Positions 20,290-29,626 of a DNA stretch of 64,000 nt are shown here, one piece after another (positions within the stretch are counted from its first letter, which is position 1; every line of letters starts with the position of its first letter). The notes below the pieces were generated by a model, which was not told the origin of the DNA, did no database searches, and saw only the letters and a program-made list of their open reading frames with translations. The stretch comes from Bacillus sp. JCM 19058 (GTDB lineage: Bacteria > Bacillota > Bacilli > Bacillales_H > Bacillaceae_D). The DNA is taken from positions 25,530-89,529 of the forward strand of contig BAXO01000007.1 in NCBI GenBank assembly GCA_001310555.1, written 5' to 3'. Position numbers and translations under genes: made by a program.

Positions 20290-21149
20290 TCATTCCCGCT
20301 CAGCCTTAACCCTGACAGAAACGGAATCGATTACCTCCACATAACCGATTTCTTTATAAATTTTATTTGACGTTGGATTATCAAGGTCGGTATATAGCTT
20401 GTCGTACGATAGCCGCTGTCAAGCATGAGCTGAGAGAGGGCTGCAACGCAATCCGTGGCGTAGCCCTTTTTTCTTTCCTTATCCGGAGTATATACATAGT
20501 TTATCGTAATATTATGAGCAGTAGGTCGAGAAGCATTTGCCATCGATACAAGGTCTCCGTCGAGCTCCCAACCGTACATTCTTCCTTTCGATATCGTCTC
20601 TTCAGCTTTTTTCTCGCCTCTCCTTTCGATTGGAGCGGTTCGTTTATATCTATGCTTATTCGAAATACCCATTCGGCGATTGTTTCCAAATCATTCATAT
20701 CTAGCTTTTTTAGTTTTCCGTTTGTGACGATTTCTTTTTTTTACTTTGTTTAATCGATAAATTCTTTGGTTCATGTGTATTCTCGCCTCAGAACCTTGTT
20801 TATCGGCAATCTGCCTTGCAAGCTCCAAGGTCAATGCCCTTTCTCCGATAAAACCTGGAAGTGCTGGGTATTGCTCATATAAATCGATACTCAGGCTCTT
20901 GATTTCTTCTACAGACAGGCTGACTAGCTTTGAGACAATGATTTGGGACGGGTGGGTTTGCAGAAAAGTCAACACGAGCTCTTCTCCCCGATAGGCAATC
21001 GCCATAAAGATCGGAGGCTCTCCATCTTCTTCGTTTAATGAGTTCAACACACCTAAGACTAAATTATTCTCAATCTCATTTTGTTCTAAAAAAGGAGAGA
21101 CTTCCTTTTTAAATACAGACACATTGTCGAACGTTTTTAACGTTATCAC
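20290..21149 (-). CDS. GNAT family N-acetyltransferase, several frameshifts
   Basis: The N-terminal half (MITLKTFDNVSVFKKEVSPF through LPGFIGERALTLELA) resembles the first domain of two-domain GNAT proteins. The C-terminal half holds the acetyl-CoA region INYVYTPDKERKKGYATDC and ends DSVSVRVKAERE. Breaks occur in poly-T near 20745, near 20610 and near 20395. The last join restores KIYKEIGYVEVIDSV, the usual GNAT end. Length is about 286 residues. The start at 21149 follows AGGAGAGA. The substrate is unknown. Confidence 0.75.
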
Positions 21150-21279
21150 ATAAATCTCTCCTTTTTTAAAAATTTATGACCGCTCTTCCCTTAGGACAAA
21201 ACTCTTACAGGACGAAAGCATCTGATGACCCGTTGAGCTTTAATACCGTTTAATCCGAGGGCTTTCAAAGCCCCGACGG

Positions 21280-21666
21280 TTACTTCGAGCGAACAGCGGA
21301 CGGAGTCAAATGAACGAACACATTTATCGCAAACAATAGCACGCTGACTACGATAAGAATTCCGCCAACTCCACTGAGCGGACCGCCAACATTGTGCATT
21401 CCTAATCCAAATAATACCATAGCTCCTGTCAGTATGGGAACTCCAACAAAATAAAGCCAGAAATGGGCTTTAGCCAGCTTGGTTGAACCGAGCCTTGGTA
21501 CTTGTAAATAGACAAGACCAGCAATTGCGGATGAAACCCATCCGAGTAAATTAATATGAGCATGAGCGGATGCAAACTGAAACTGATTAGCAATTCCTAT
21601 ATAAAGTCCAAAGCCTACCCCTATAACAAAATAAACAACCGAAGTCTTAATAAACGCTATCCCCAT
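21280..21666 (-). CDS. Small heme-copper-oxidase subunit I-like membrane protein
   Basis: This is an intact 128-residue protein with four hydrophobic helices. Helix two carries FASAHAHINLLGWVSSAIAG, in which the His-Ala-His and the following region resemble haem-ligand helices of COX1/NnrS-like proteins. Short proteins of this kind are annotated as cytochrome-c oxidase-like in Bacillaceae. It is far too short to be a full oxidase, so it may bind haem or assist an oxidase or NO-related enzyme. A 31-residue membrane peptide is encoded 50 bp upstream and is probably co-transcribed. Confidence 0.6.
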   Translation of the reverse strand: MGIAFIKTSVVYFVIGVGFGLYIGIANQFQFASAHAHINLLGWVSSAIAGLVYLQVPRLGSTKLAKAHFWLYFVGVPILTGAMVLFGLGMHNVGGPLSGVGGILIVVSVLLFAINVFVHLTPSAVRSK

Positions 21667-21716
21667 CTTCTTCCTCCCGTTCCAAGTGATCTAATTAAAA
21701 TCGTATGCCCCGTTCT

Positions 21717-21812
21717 TCACCTTTGGACATAGGCAGTCAGACAAATCACACTAGACATCCCTACTGCCATGAAGAGAATAAATTCAAAAATGGCCTGCCA
21801 AATATTAATCAT
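21717..21812 (-). CDS. 31-residue single-helix membrane peptide
   Basis: The ATG at 21812 has a GGGGGAGAGA site. The peptide MINIWQAIFEFILFMAVGMS continues to AYVQR and is almost wholly one membrane helix with a basic C-terminus. It lies just before the heme-copper-like gene on the same strand. Small one-helix subunits are common in cytochrome oxidases, so a structural partnership is plausible. I do not recognise a named family. Confidence 0.55.
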   Translation of the reverse strand: MINIWQAIFEFILFMAVGMSSVICLTAYVQR

Positions 21813-21976
21813 TTCTCTCCCCCTTCAGCTACTCGTTCATCTTCCTCAATAGTATTTACTCCATTCATCGATTACGCTTTCATCGCGTTAACTTATCTAA
21901 ATAATGGGGCTCCCTCCCCTACTGATAGGTAGTCAAACCAATCGAGGAAACGGACAGGTACCTTTTTTATGGGGCA

Positions 21977-22455
21977 TTACTGAGCGCTAATCCTAAGTAA
22001 ATGCTTCTTGATCGCTTCTTCATCTACCTCAGTTAATGCGATTATGTCAGGTTTTTTTGGAAGCCGCAGCCGCGTGTGGTCATGATAAAACCGTGTAATG
22101 ATTGCTCCTAATCGTTTGCCATCCTTCCTCTCAAGCAAACTCCAAAATCTTCTTTCACGATTCTCCCAGCTCCCCCACTGCTCAACGGATTGGCTAAATG
22201 AACCTGGCAGCATAGGCTTTGGAAGAATTTCAGCTTGCTCAAGCCGTTCCTGCAAAGGTTTGAACAAATTAAAGCAATATATTCCGTATGCTCGATCTCC
22301 TGATTTTTTTATGAACGTCCATGAGCTCTGACTGATTTTGTTTCCATACGTCCTTCCACTCACAATCAATGTAAGACTCAATCACACGCCTTATAGCTTC
22401 TAACGACTTCTCTTCTGTAAAAATTCGTTTACACCTTTCTTTTCCAATCTGTCAT
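21977..22455 (-). CDS. Protein of unknown function, about 158 residues, frameshifted
   Basis: The joined frames read CKRIFTEEKSLEAIRRVIES, DVWKQNQSELMDVHKK, then SGDRAYGIYCFNLFKPLQER to KKHLLRISAQ at 21977. It is charged, soluble and rich in Trp and Arg, with no signal peptide or membrane segment. Shifts occur near 22430 and in the A run near 22310. The start at 22455 has AAGGGG four bases before. It lies 17 bp after the DUF6526 gene and is probably in the same TetR-controlled transcript. I do not recognise the family. Confidence 0.5.
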
Positions 22456-22472
22456 CTAGCCCCTTTCTTTAG

Positions 22473-22909
22473 CTATACACGATAATAGTCCGCGCGCCAG
22501 TTCTTTATGCCCTTTTTTTTATATTTTCAGGGGAAAGTTTTCTGACAGTGCCTTTTGACACAACTCAGGAAATTCATCGTCCTCCGCAAAACGTAAGGCA
22601 ATGATTTGCTTCATGTCCAATCGCGAATCAAGCGGCTTACCGGTTAAGATGAAGTGGCGAAAATTTTCCTCTGCTCGTATCACTCGATCCTGAACCTTAC
22701 ATACGAAGCTTCGCAGGAAAAAAAACCGTCAGTACAATAGCAAAAGAAAGGACAGAAATAATGATCGACGAAACCAGTCCCTCTCTTCCAACAGAGTAAA
22801 TCAGATGGACGATAGAAGTGATAAACGTAAGTAAGCTTAAAGGTACAAGAAAGAAATGAAATGGTGGTACGAGTCTGGCATGATTCTCTAAGTTCTGAGC
22901 TTTCATCAT
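22473..22909 (-). CDS. DUF6526-like membrane protein, frameshifted
   Basis: MKAQNLENHARLVPPFHFFL starts a protein with two hydrophobic helices (FLVPLSLLTFITSIVHLIY and SSIIISVLSFAIVLTVFF). A soluble tail, QDRVIRAEENFRHFILTGKP, DMKQIIALRFAEDDEFPELC, follows and ends IKNWRADYYRV. From memory this order matches the DUF6526 family. Shifts lie near 22700 and in the A8 run near 22512. A TetR-type operator sits 15-34 bp before the ATG, directly beside the ribosome binding site, so the gene should be repressed by the divergent TetR. Function is unknown. Confidence 0.65.
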
Positions 22910-22923
22910 AATCCCTCCTTTTT

Positions 22924-22943
22924 TTGAGTGTGTACTCACTCAA
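22924..22943. promoter_or_regulatory. TetR-type operator, left copy
   Basis: The sequence ttgagtgtgtactcactcaa is an almost perfect palindrome. An identical 16-bp core recurs at 23018-23033. It overlaps the region just upstream of the DUF6526 ribosome binding site. Confidence 0.85.
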
Positions 22944-23015
22944 GTGAAGTCAAACATAAAATCCACTGCGATATAAACACGCTTCATTCAGCTGGAAGTT
23001 TTTGACACTTGACTA

Positions 23016-23035
23016 TTGAGTGTGTACTCACTCAT
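23016..23035. promoter_or_regulatory. TetR-type operator, right copy
   Basis: The sequence ttgagtgtgtactcactcat shares its core gagtgtgtactcactc with the left copy. It lies 51 bp before the TetR ATG, directly after a TTGACA-like hexamer (23002), so it would cover the regulator's own promoter. Confidence 0.85.
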
Positions 23036-23085
23036 AATGAGAAGTATAAAGCGACTTTTATTATCTGTCAAGAACGAGAGGTTGA

Positions 23086-23692
23086 ATGAATTTGGACTTA
23101 AAACAAAGAATTATCGCTGCTGCAGAAGAAATTATGCGCACAAAAGGCTTGGCACATTCGACAACAAAGGAAATTGCCCGGTTGGCGAACTGTTCTGAAG
23201 GGTCATTGTACAATAATTTTCAAAACAAGGAAGATCTTTTTATCCATGTCCTTCGCGGACAGTTGCCTAATTTAATGCCTGTGCTCAGCTCGCTTTCAAG
23301 CCGGGTGGGAACTCGAACAGTCAAGCAAAACCTAGAGGAGGTCTTGCTCGCTGCTCTCACCGATTATTACAACGCCATGCCATTAATGGCAGCGATTTTT
23401 TTCAGAGCCTGGCTTACTGGCCGGCATCGGGAAAATTTTAAAAAAACGCAATATAGGCCCTCACCGTGCGAATGAAGCGGTCGCGAACTACCTGGCAGAG
23501 GAACAGCTGTTAGAGCGGCTCCCTCACACGCTACAGCCTACTACGCTCGCAAGCATGTTACTTGGAAGCTGTTTTCAGCATTCGTTCCAGCTTCAATTTT
23601 TAGGTAAGAAGGCGTCGAAACAAGAACAACAGAGCTTTGCGAAAGCGCTACTGCAAACCTTTGCTGAAGAAAACGATTCTCAGCAGCAATAA
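23086..23692 (+). CDS. TetR family transcriptional regulator, frameshifted
   Basis: The N-terminal helix-turn-helix reads QRIIAAAEEIMRTKGLAHST and TKEIARLANCSEGSLYNNFQ, then NKEDLFIHVL. The ligand-binding half continues after a poly-A shift near 23440 as IGPHRANEAVANYLAEEQLL and ends EENDSQQQ. Joined length is about 201 residues. The ATG follows AGAGG. It faces the DUF6526 gene across two identical operators, a classic autoregulated divergon, and is followed by an intrinsic terminator. The inducer is unknown. Confidence 0.85.
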
Positions 23693-23719
23693 ATATTGTT
23701 GTCTCGACAAAGCAGAAGG

Positions 23720-23757
23720 AGCTCCTGCCCAAACGAAAAGAGCGGGCAGAGCTTTTT
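23720..23757 (+). terminator. Intrinsic terminator after the tetR gene
   Basis: The arms agctcctgccc (23720-23730) and gggcagagct (23744-23753) form a stem with one bulge, followed directly by TTTTT. Confidence 0.85.
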
Positions 23758-23804
23758 CTAACAACATTAAAGAATTGATTGCTTTAGCGAGGAGAGGAGA
23801 AAGC

Positions 23805-23918
23805 ATGGAACGATCTCGGATAACAAACGAGAATCCAGAAAGCCCTCGCGGAGCAAAGGAATACTTGCAAAATGAATACGGAATATACCTTTGCGTAGAT
23901 TTTGATGAAAGAAAGTAA
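23805..23918 (+). CDS. Putative 37-residue protein
   Basis: The ATG at 23805 is preceded by GAGGAGAGGAG at good spacing. The peptide MERSRITNENPESPRGAKEY continues to a DFDERK end. It is hydrophilic and I do not recognise it. It follows the tetR terminator, so it would need its own promoter. Confidence 0.4.
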   Translation: MERSRITNENPESPRGAKEYLQNEYGIYLCVDFDERK

Positions 23919-24007
23919 TAGAAGGCGCAATGACTGACCGATAAGTAAAACATTCGTTTGTAGCTTTGAAATAAAGTTTGATTAGGGTTTAAGGGCAATT
24001 ATATTAT

Positions 24008-24253
24008 CTAATCTTGGAGAATTAAACTATCGCTTAGAACTGACACTTGTTTGGTTTCAAAATTTAATAATCTTGTTCGAACATCATTATCTGATATAAA
24101 AACAACTGAACCATCTTTATCGATACAATAAGCAATTGGTATGGAAATACCTGTATCTCCAAACGAACCATCTGCGTGGTTGGTCCCAATAATCATTGTG
24201 TTATATTTAATTGCAATTAAATAATCGGCCTTTACTTTAAATGATTCCTTCAC
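24008..24253 (-). CDS. Hypothetical protein, 81 residues
   Basis: The frame encodes VKADYLIAIKYNTMIIGTNH and ISIPIAYCIDKDGSVVFISD with a repetitive beta-strand pattern. It is more AT-rich than its neighbours. The GTG start has no clear ribosome binding site, so the true gene may be longer and broken, or a remnant. No family recognised. Confidence 0.35.
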   Translation of the reverse strand: MKESFKVKADYLIAIKYNTMIIGTNHADGSFGDTGISIPIAYCIDKDGSVVFISDNDVRTRLLNFETKQVSVLSDSLILQD

Positions 24254-24357
24254 TCCAACTAGCCGTTAATGAAACAACCGATAACCTTCGGACAGTTATC
24301 CCATCTTCAAAAAAGTAATGAACCGTGCAAGGTGGGGTTCTGTCCGTACATGCGGGT

Positions 24358-24400
24358 AAAAATGCCAGACAGCATTCTTCTGAGCTGTCCGGCATTTTTG
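24358..24400. terminator. Strong bidirectional hairpin
   Basis: The arms aaaaatgccagacagc and gctgtccggcattttt pair over 16 bp with one mismatch and have A/T tracts on both sides. It can terminate in either direction and isolates the R2lox gene from its surroundings. No gene ends near it on the plus strand. Confidence 0.8.
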
Positions 24401-24530
24401 TTTATTGACGAAGCTCAAATGATGAAAGAGCTATGATATTTACACTTCATTCAATAATGATCCAAAGTGCAGTAATCCAGCATACATTAGATTAGGTTAG
24501 GTTTAATAACATACAACTCCAAACGGGCGG

Positions 24531-25401
24531 CTAGCTAATTTCTATATCGACATCCTGATTATAAATCTCTTCAATGCTTTTTCCACGTGCCCTTTTCAGA
24601 ATGTCCATTCGATTCGTGAGCTGCCGTTCCATGAAGCTTTTCGTATCATCGGCCTCATTTGGATTGTGCTCCTGTAGTTCCTCATCGTCAAAATAAAGCT
24701 TATAGGCAAGCGGCGTCAGCTGTTCCATTTTTTTTCTCGATGATATTATAAATATGCGGCTCTTCACTTATTAAACGCTGCAATAAGAAAGTCCCGTACG
24801 CAATATGGCGTGACTCATCTCTTTTCAAGTAGTCAATCCCTTTCAATAATGCCGGCATTGTCCCTGTCTGCTCCAACATTTGATAAAATGAATAGTAGCC
24901 TGTTTCCGCGAGTACGCCTTCTACAAACATATTATAAACAGTAGACGCCTCAGCGAGCGCCTCCGGTGAATGATCATCGAGCAGACGTTCCATAGCATTC
25001 GGAAGGATGTCATTAAAAATCGTATCGTAGGTTTTCGAATGATAGCGTGACAGATCCCCTGTCTCACCAATTGCATTCAAAACGAGCCTGAAAAACTCTG
25101 TATGCTTTGCTTCTTCAAACAAAAACGTCGTTAAAAACATCTCCTCCTCCAGAAGGCCTTGCTTGGCAATGACCATCATCAAAGGCAATAAATCTCTTGT
25201 GACGGCCTCTTCTCCTCCTTGAAACTGAGCAATAAGCATCAAAATCTCATCCTTTTGTTTCTGAGTAAAGCTCTGCCAATCCACGGTATCCTGAGTAAAA
25301 TCGAACTCAGCTGGATTCCATACCCCTAACCGTTTTGCTTTTTGATACAACTTAAATGGCAGCGTCTGCTCCATAATACCTCTTTGACTCGTCGTTAACA
25401 T
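24531..25401 (-). CDS. R2-like ligand-binding oxidase (R2lox), frameshifted
   Basis: This is a ferritin-like protein related to class Ic ribonucleotide reductase R2, which builds a Mn/Fe cofactor. The metal ligands are all present: E64 in GGEEAV, E97 and H100 in EEAKH, E161 in FVEG, E196 and H199 in DESRH. Val67 and Tyr156 lie where R2lox forms its Val-Tyr ether cross-link. A T8 run at about 24730 shifts the frame; the join reads NIIEKK to MEQLTPLAYKLYF. Length is about 289 residues, as in the family. It stands alone on the minus strand with a LuxR-type regulator divergent. The physiological substrate of R2lox proteins is unknown. Confidence 0.88.
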
Positions 25402-25580
25402 CGTTCTTTTTCCATTCCCTTTCCTCCTCGTATAGTATGTTTAACCACTTTAAATCTCGGGCGAATGCCTAAAGTACGCGTTTAATCTGGACTAATTATC
25501 AATTGTAAGTGCCTAATTCCTATTGTAAGATGAAAGAAACGGATGATAAACCACGTAAAATGTAGGGGGGGGAATGAAGA

Positions 25581-26270
25581 ATGTACGATCACGCTGCCTT
25601 CGATTATATGAAAAAAAATAGCAGCCGTTTCAGATGTCAGAAGGAAAGCAGAATTAATGATGGAAGGCTCGATTCGTTTTTTTCCCCTTTGAACGAGCGT
25701 TTTTGTTCACTTATTCGCCATTAAGTCACTTTGGCGAAGGCTATATTTTAATTGAAAATAACGAACTGTTCCCGCTGGATGACATTAAAGAAGATGTTCG
25801 TCCGATCCTGCCTTTATATTCTGCACTGACAAGAAACCAGCCAAATTTCATCCCACTCGAATACATACTGTCCTCTTTTCCAGAAAAGTATCTAGAAAAT
25901 TTTGAAACGTCGCTTGCCATTGTTCCGATTAGCCATTGGCGTAGCATCGTTGGCTTTGTATTACTCGACCAATTTCAAGGAAAACGCTCCTTTGTAAAAA
26001 AACTATTTGACGTATTTAACCGATTATTTCAATAAATCTCTTATAGCTACGTTTAAAACGAATGTGTTAAGCAGGAGAGAAAGTGAGGCGCTCCAGCACC
26101 TTGCTAACGGTTATCTGATTAAAGAAATGGCTGTCGCGATGTCGATTAGCGAGTATACAGCTAGAGATTACATTAGCCAAGTATTGAAAAAAATTAAACG
26201 TAAGCCATCGAGCTCAAGCAGTGGCAGTGGGAATGCGATTAGGGATTATTCGATAGACTTACCTATTTGA
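25581..26270 (+). CDS. LuxR-type (GerE) transcriptional regulator, frameshifted
   Basis: The N-terminal part, KAELMMEGSIRFFPFERAFL then ERAFLFTYSPLSHFGEGYI, resembles a GAF-like sensor. The C-terminus is a GerE-type helix-turn-helix: LSRRESEALQHLANGYLIKE and EYTARDYISQVLKKIKRK. Breaks lie in poly-A near 25615, near 25685 and near 26030, and the joined protein is about 229 residues. The ATG at 25581 follows a G8 run. It faces the R2lox gene across about 180 bp, so it may control it. The effector is unknown. Confidence 0.72.
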
Positions 26271-26682
26271 CTTCCTAAAGGGCCATGCTCACTATGCTCA
26301 GCCTAGGTGCTTTAAAAGGAGTTAAAGTAAGATCAGCGCCAATTTCTCCTAACACTTCTGTGTACTATCAAAAGCGGCTTGCGCCCTTGTTTAGATTTCT
26401 CGCAGCGCCGTTGCTTGCGGAAAACGATTGTCTATTTTTTTACTGATCGTCATCATAGCCTTAATGAAGACCTAGCTCCAGATTCCCATCCGATATTCGC
26501 ATTACTAACCTTTCCAACCTATACAGAGCGAGGACGTACACCTTTCCTGCCTCACTCACAGGCCTCACTTTTTTTTCAGATGCGAGTTTGTCTAATAAAA
26601 ATATTGAATGCAATGAATAATCCTTGTTTCTTAAAACATACTAATTTCGAACGATACCATAAAACAATAGGAGGAAGTGTTG
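26271..26682. other. Gene-free interval before cotF
   Basis: No credible gene is seen. A CATACT motif at 26637 with an ATA-containing element about 14 bp upstream loosely resembles a mother-cell (sigma-E) promoter, which would suit a coat gene, but the match is weak. Confidence 0.4.
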
Positions 26683-27321
26683 ATGACCCACCAACAAGGT
26701 CAAACCCATCAAAATATGCAAACAGGGGCTGTGCCTCAACAAATGAATCACGGAGGACATGAAGTATTTGACGTGCATGAAGTGCTATCAGGGGCAATAG
26801 GTGCGATGAACACTTATACGCTATTACGCCAGCACGTTCAGGACCCCGAATTACAGGATATTCTCAATCGTCAGTACCAGTTCATGCAACAAGAATACAA
26901 CACGACGGTTGACTGCTTCATGTCTGGCCAGGATCCGTCTATACCGACGCAAAGCTATAAGATGACGCAAGGAAACGATTTTGTCTACGGTCTCAAACCG
27001 TCTCAACCAAAAAAAACCACTGCAGTCCGTCGCCGAAATTACGGATGAACATGTTTCAAGCTGGATGCTAGGAGCGGTAAAATCAGGGGCGACGATGAAA
27101 ACGACGGCGGCATTAGAAACGACCAATCCAGTCGTTCGCCGAGTGCTCGCAGATTCTATCCCTAACTGTATTGAGATGGCTTACGAAATTTCAATTTACC
27201 AAACAAGCATCAATATTACCAGGTTCCTCAGCTTCCGCAGCAGGATATGCAGCAAATGCTCAACAGTTTCGCGCCGGCTCAAGGTCAACCGCAAATGCCA
27301 AATAACAATACGACTCATTAA
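26683..27321 (+). CDS. cotF: CotF family spore coat protein, frameshifted
   Basis: The N-terminus is Gln/His-rich (MTHQQGQTHQNMQTGAVPQQ). The CotF-domain signatures VHEVLSGAIGAMNTYTLLRQ and LNRQYQFMQQEYNTTVDCF follow. After an A-run shift near 27010 it continues VAEITDEHVSSWMLGAVKSG and IEMAYEISIYQ. A second shift near 27205 leads to a Gln/Pro-rich tail ending PNNNTTH at 27321. The ATG at 26683 is preferred because AGGAGG lies eight bases upstream. CotF-like proteins are structural parts of the Bacillus spore coat. A T-tailed hairpin ends the unit. Confidence 0.82.
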
Positions 27322-27332
27322 TAGGTTCTGGA

Positions 27333-27368
27333 CGATGGCGGTATCACTTGTTGAACGCCATCGTTTTT
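27333..27368 (+). terminator. Intrinsic terminator after cotF
   Basis: The arms cgatggcg (27333-27340) and cgccatcg (27356-27363) are followed by TTTTT. Confidence 0.85.
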
Positions 27369-27436
27369 ACGTATAGTTTCTGACGGCAGAAAACTTAGTA
27401 AAGGAACAATACGGGTACATCCAGGAGGTAGTCGAC

Positions 27437-29399
27437 ATGTCATTAAATATAACCCAGAAGCTGATCAAGGATCACCTTATTTCTGGCGAAATGGTCCCAG
27501 GGGCAGAAATCGGGTTAAAAATTGACCAAACGTTAACCCAGGATGCCACAGGAACAATGGTCATGCTGGAACTGGAAGCGATGGGAGTGGAGCGCGTAAA
27601 AACAGAGGCCTCGGCTCAATATGTCGATCATAATTTGATTCAGGTCGACAGCAAAAATCCTGATGATCATTTATTTTTGCAAAGTGCCTCTCGCCGCTTT
27701 GGCCTTTATTATAGCCGCCCCGGCAACGGCGTCAGCACCCCGTTCATATGCAGAGATTGGCTAAGCCAGGGAAAACATTGCTCGGCTCCGACAGCCACAC
27801 GTGTGCGAACGGTTGTATGGGCATGCTGGCGATGGGAGCGGGCGGTATGGACGTTGCTTTAGCGATTGCTGGCGAGCTTTTTATGTGAAAATGCCCCTCG
27901 TTTGGGGAATTAAGTTAACCGGCGAGCTGTCCGAGTGGGTTAGCGCCAAAGACGTCATTTTGGAACTGTTGCGCAGGTATGATGTCAAAGGTGGTGTCGG
28001 TAAAGTGATCGAGTATTATGGACCCGGCGTTCAAACGTTAAGTGCTATGGACCGTCACGTCATCGCAAACATGGGTGCCGAATTAGGGGCAACTGGCACT
28101 GTTTTTCCATCTGATAAAGAAATCAAGCGCTTTTTAAAGGAGCAGGATCGCGAAGAGGATTGGCTCGAATTATTAGCAGATCAAGGAGCCACGTACGATC
28201 TTGATGAGGAAATTAACTTATCTGAAGTCGAACCGTTAATCGCCAAACCATCGAGTCCCGGTAATGTCGTCCCGGTGTCAGAAGAAGCTGGAACACCAAT
28301 TTACCAACCTATATCGCTCTTCAGCCAATCCAGGCTATCGCGATTTCGCAGTTGCTGCGCAAATCGTAAAAGGAAAACAGGTTGCAAAAGGACTATCGTT
28401 TGACATTAATCCAACCTCAAGGCAATTATTAACCGATTTAGTGCAGGAAAGCCACATTTCGAGTCTTCTTCAAGCAGGAGCGCGCCTGCACCAAGCAGGC
28501 TGCAACGGCTGTATCGGAATGGGGCAGGCTCCGGCAACAGGGCGTAATAGTTTACGAACGACGCCTCGTAATTTCCCCGGACGTTCAGGAACGAAAGAAG
28601 ACAGCGTCTATTTATGCAGCCCTGAAACAGCTGCAGTCTCGGCGTTAACGGGGGAAATAACGGATCCACGAACAGTGGACTTCCCGTACCCGGACGTCAA
28701 AGCTCCAAAAAAGCCGACAATTGACGTCCACTTATTAGAAGCACCTCTACCCTTTAACGAAGCAAAAGCTATCGAGCTACAAAAAGGGCCAAATATAGCA
28801 TCGATCCCTAATATGGATGAAATGCCCGATCAATTAGAAATCCCCATTTTGTTAAAAATGGGTGACAATATTTCGACCGATGAAATCCTTGCGGGAGGAG
28901 CACGAGTCCTTCCTTATCGAAGTAACCTTCCCGAGATTAGCAAGTTTGCCTTCGAAATAATTGACGATACGTATTTCCAGCGTGGAAAGGAAAGTTTAGC
29001 CCACGGTGGACACGCGATTGTTGGCGGATTCAACTATGGACAAGGTTCGAGTCGAGAGCACGCTGCTCTCGCCCCAAGATATTTAGGCTTACGTGTTGCT
29101 TTAGTTAAGGACTTCGCTCGTATTCATTGGCAAAACCTGATTAACTTTGGGGTATTGCCGTTAACCTTTGCTCACCCAGAAGATTATGACAAGTTAAACC
29201 AAGCGACTTTCTTCAATTTTCTCAATTAAGGACGAAAATCAAGCAAGGCCATGAATTTACGATTAGCATAAAAGGAACACAGAACGACATCAAGGTGAGG
29301 CATGCTCTTTCGAATCGCCAAGTAGAAATTATGCTTGAGGGGGGTATGATCAACTGGGTCAAAAAAAACGCCAAAAGCATAGCACATAATCGCTCATAA
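27437..29399 (+). CDS. Aconitate hydratase, Aquifex-type (LeuC/AcnX-like organisation), frameshifted
   Basis: This is an aconitase-superfamily enzyme with a 4Fe-4S cluster. Ligand motifs are LLGSDSHTCANGCMGM and, later, HQAGCNGCIGMGQAP. The swivel domain at the C-terminus has GDNISTDEILAGGARVLPYR, GFNYGQGSSREHAALAPRYL and INFGVLPLTF. Shifts at about 27745, 27880, 28280 and 29215 are all bridged by coherent sequence. Length is about 653 residues, shorter than the roughly 900 of the housekeeping AcnA/CitB and near the Aquifex-type family. It should interconvert citrate and isocitrate or a related hydroxy-acid pair. The gene follows cotF and is followed by a tiny zinc-finger protein gene. Confidence 0.82.
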
Positions 29400-29425
29400 A
29401 AAATTCAACGGAAGGAGGAATACCG

Positions 29426-29560
29426 ATGGTGGACAAAGGCGCGACATGCAAGGCCTGTAACGGATCAGGTATGCAAGCTGACGATGAAGGCTGGCAATAC
29501 CAATGCAGTGTTTGCCGTGGAACCGGTACGTTTCAATCCGGAGATCAGCCCCTAAACTGA
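29426..29560 (+). CDS. 44-residue zinc-finger protein with two CxxCxG motifs
   Basis: The ATG follows GGAAGGAGGAATACCG, a strong site. The product has CKACNGSGMQ and CSVCRGTGTF, the paired CxxCxGxG knuckles of the DnaJ-type zinc centre, separated by about 20 residues. It ends SGDQPLN. It lies 26 bp after the aconitase gene and is probably co-transcribed, followed by a terminator. Free-standing proteins of this kind are common in Bacillaceae but have no assigned role; a metal- or Fe-S-related helper role is a guess. Confidence 0.7.
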   Translation: MVDKGATCKACNGSGMQADDEGWQYQCSVCRGTGTFQSGDQPLN

Positions 29561-29594
29561 TGTCTGTCGATGAAAATAACCGCTTATTAGATTA

Positions 29595-29620
29595 AAAGGG
29601 AGCGGATACTCGCTCCCTTT
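29595..29620. terminator. Bidirectional terminator between converging genes
   Basis: The arms aaagggagcg (29595-29604) and cgctcccttt (29611-29620) form a perfect 10-bp stem with A- and T-rich sides. It would end both the aconitase unit and the UvrA-like gene. Confidence 0.85.
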
Positions 29621-29626
29621 CTTAAT

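Noticed and set aside
27437..29399. Aconitase as several separate small genes or a pseudogene
   Set aside because: Each piece continues the same family in order with no lost residues, so one gene with indel errors is simpler.
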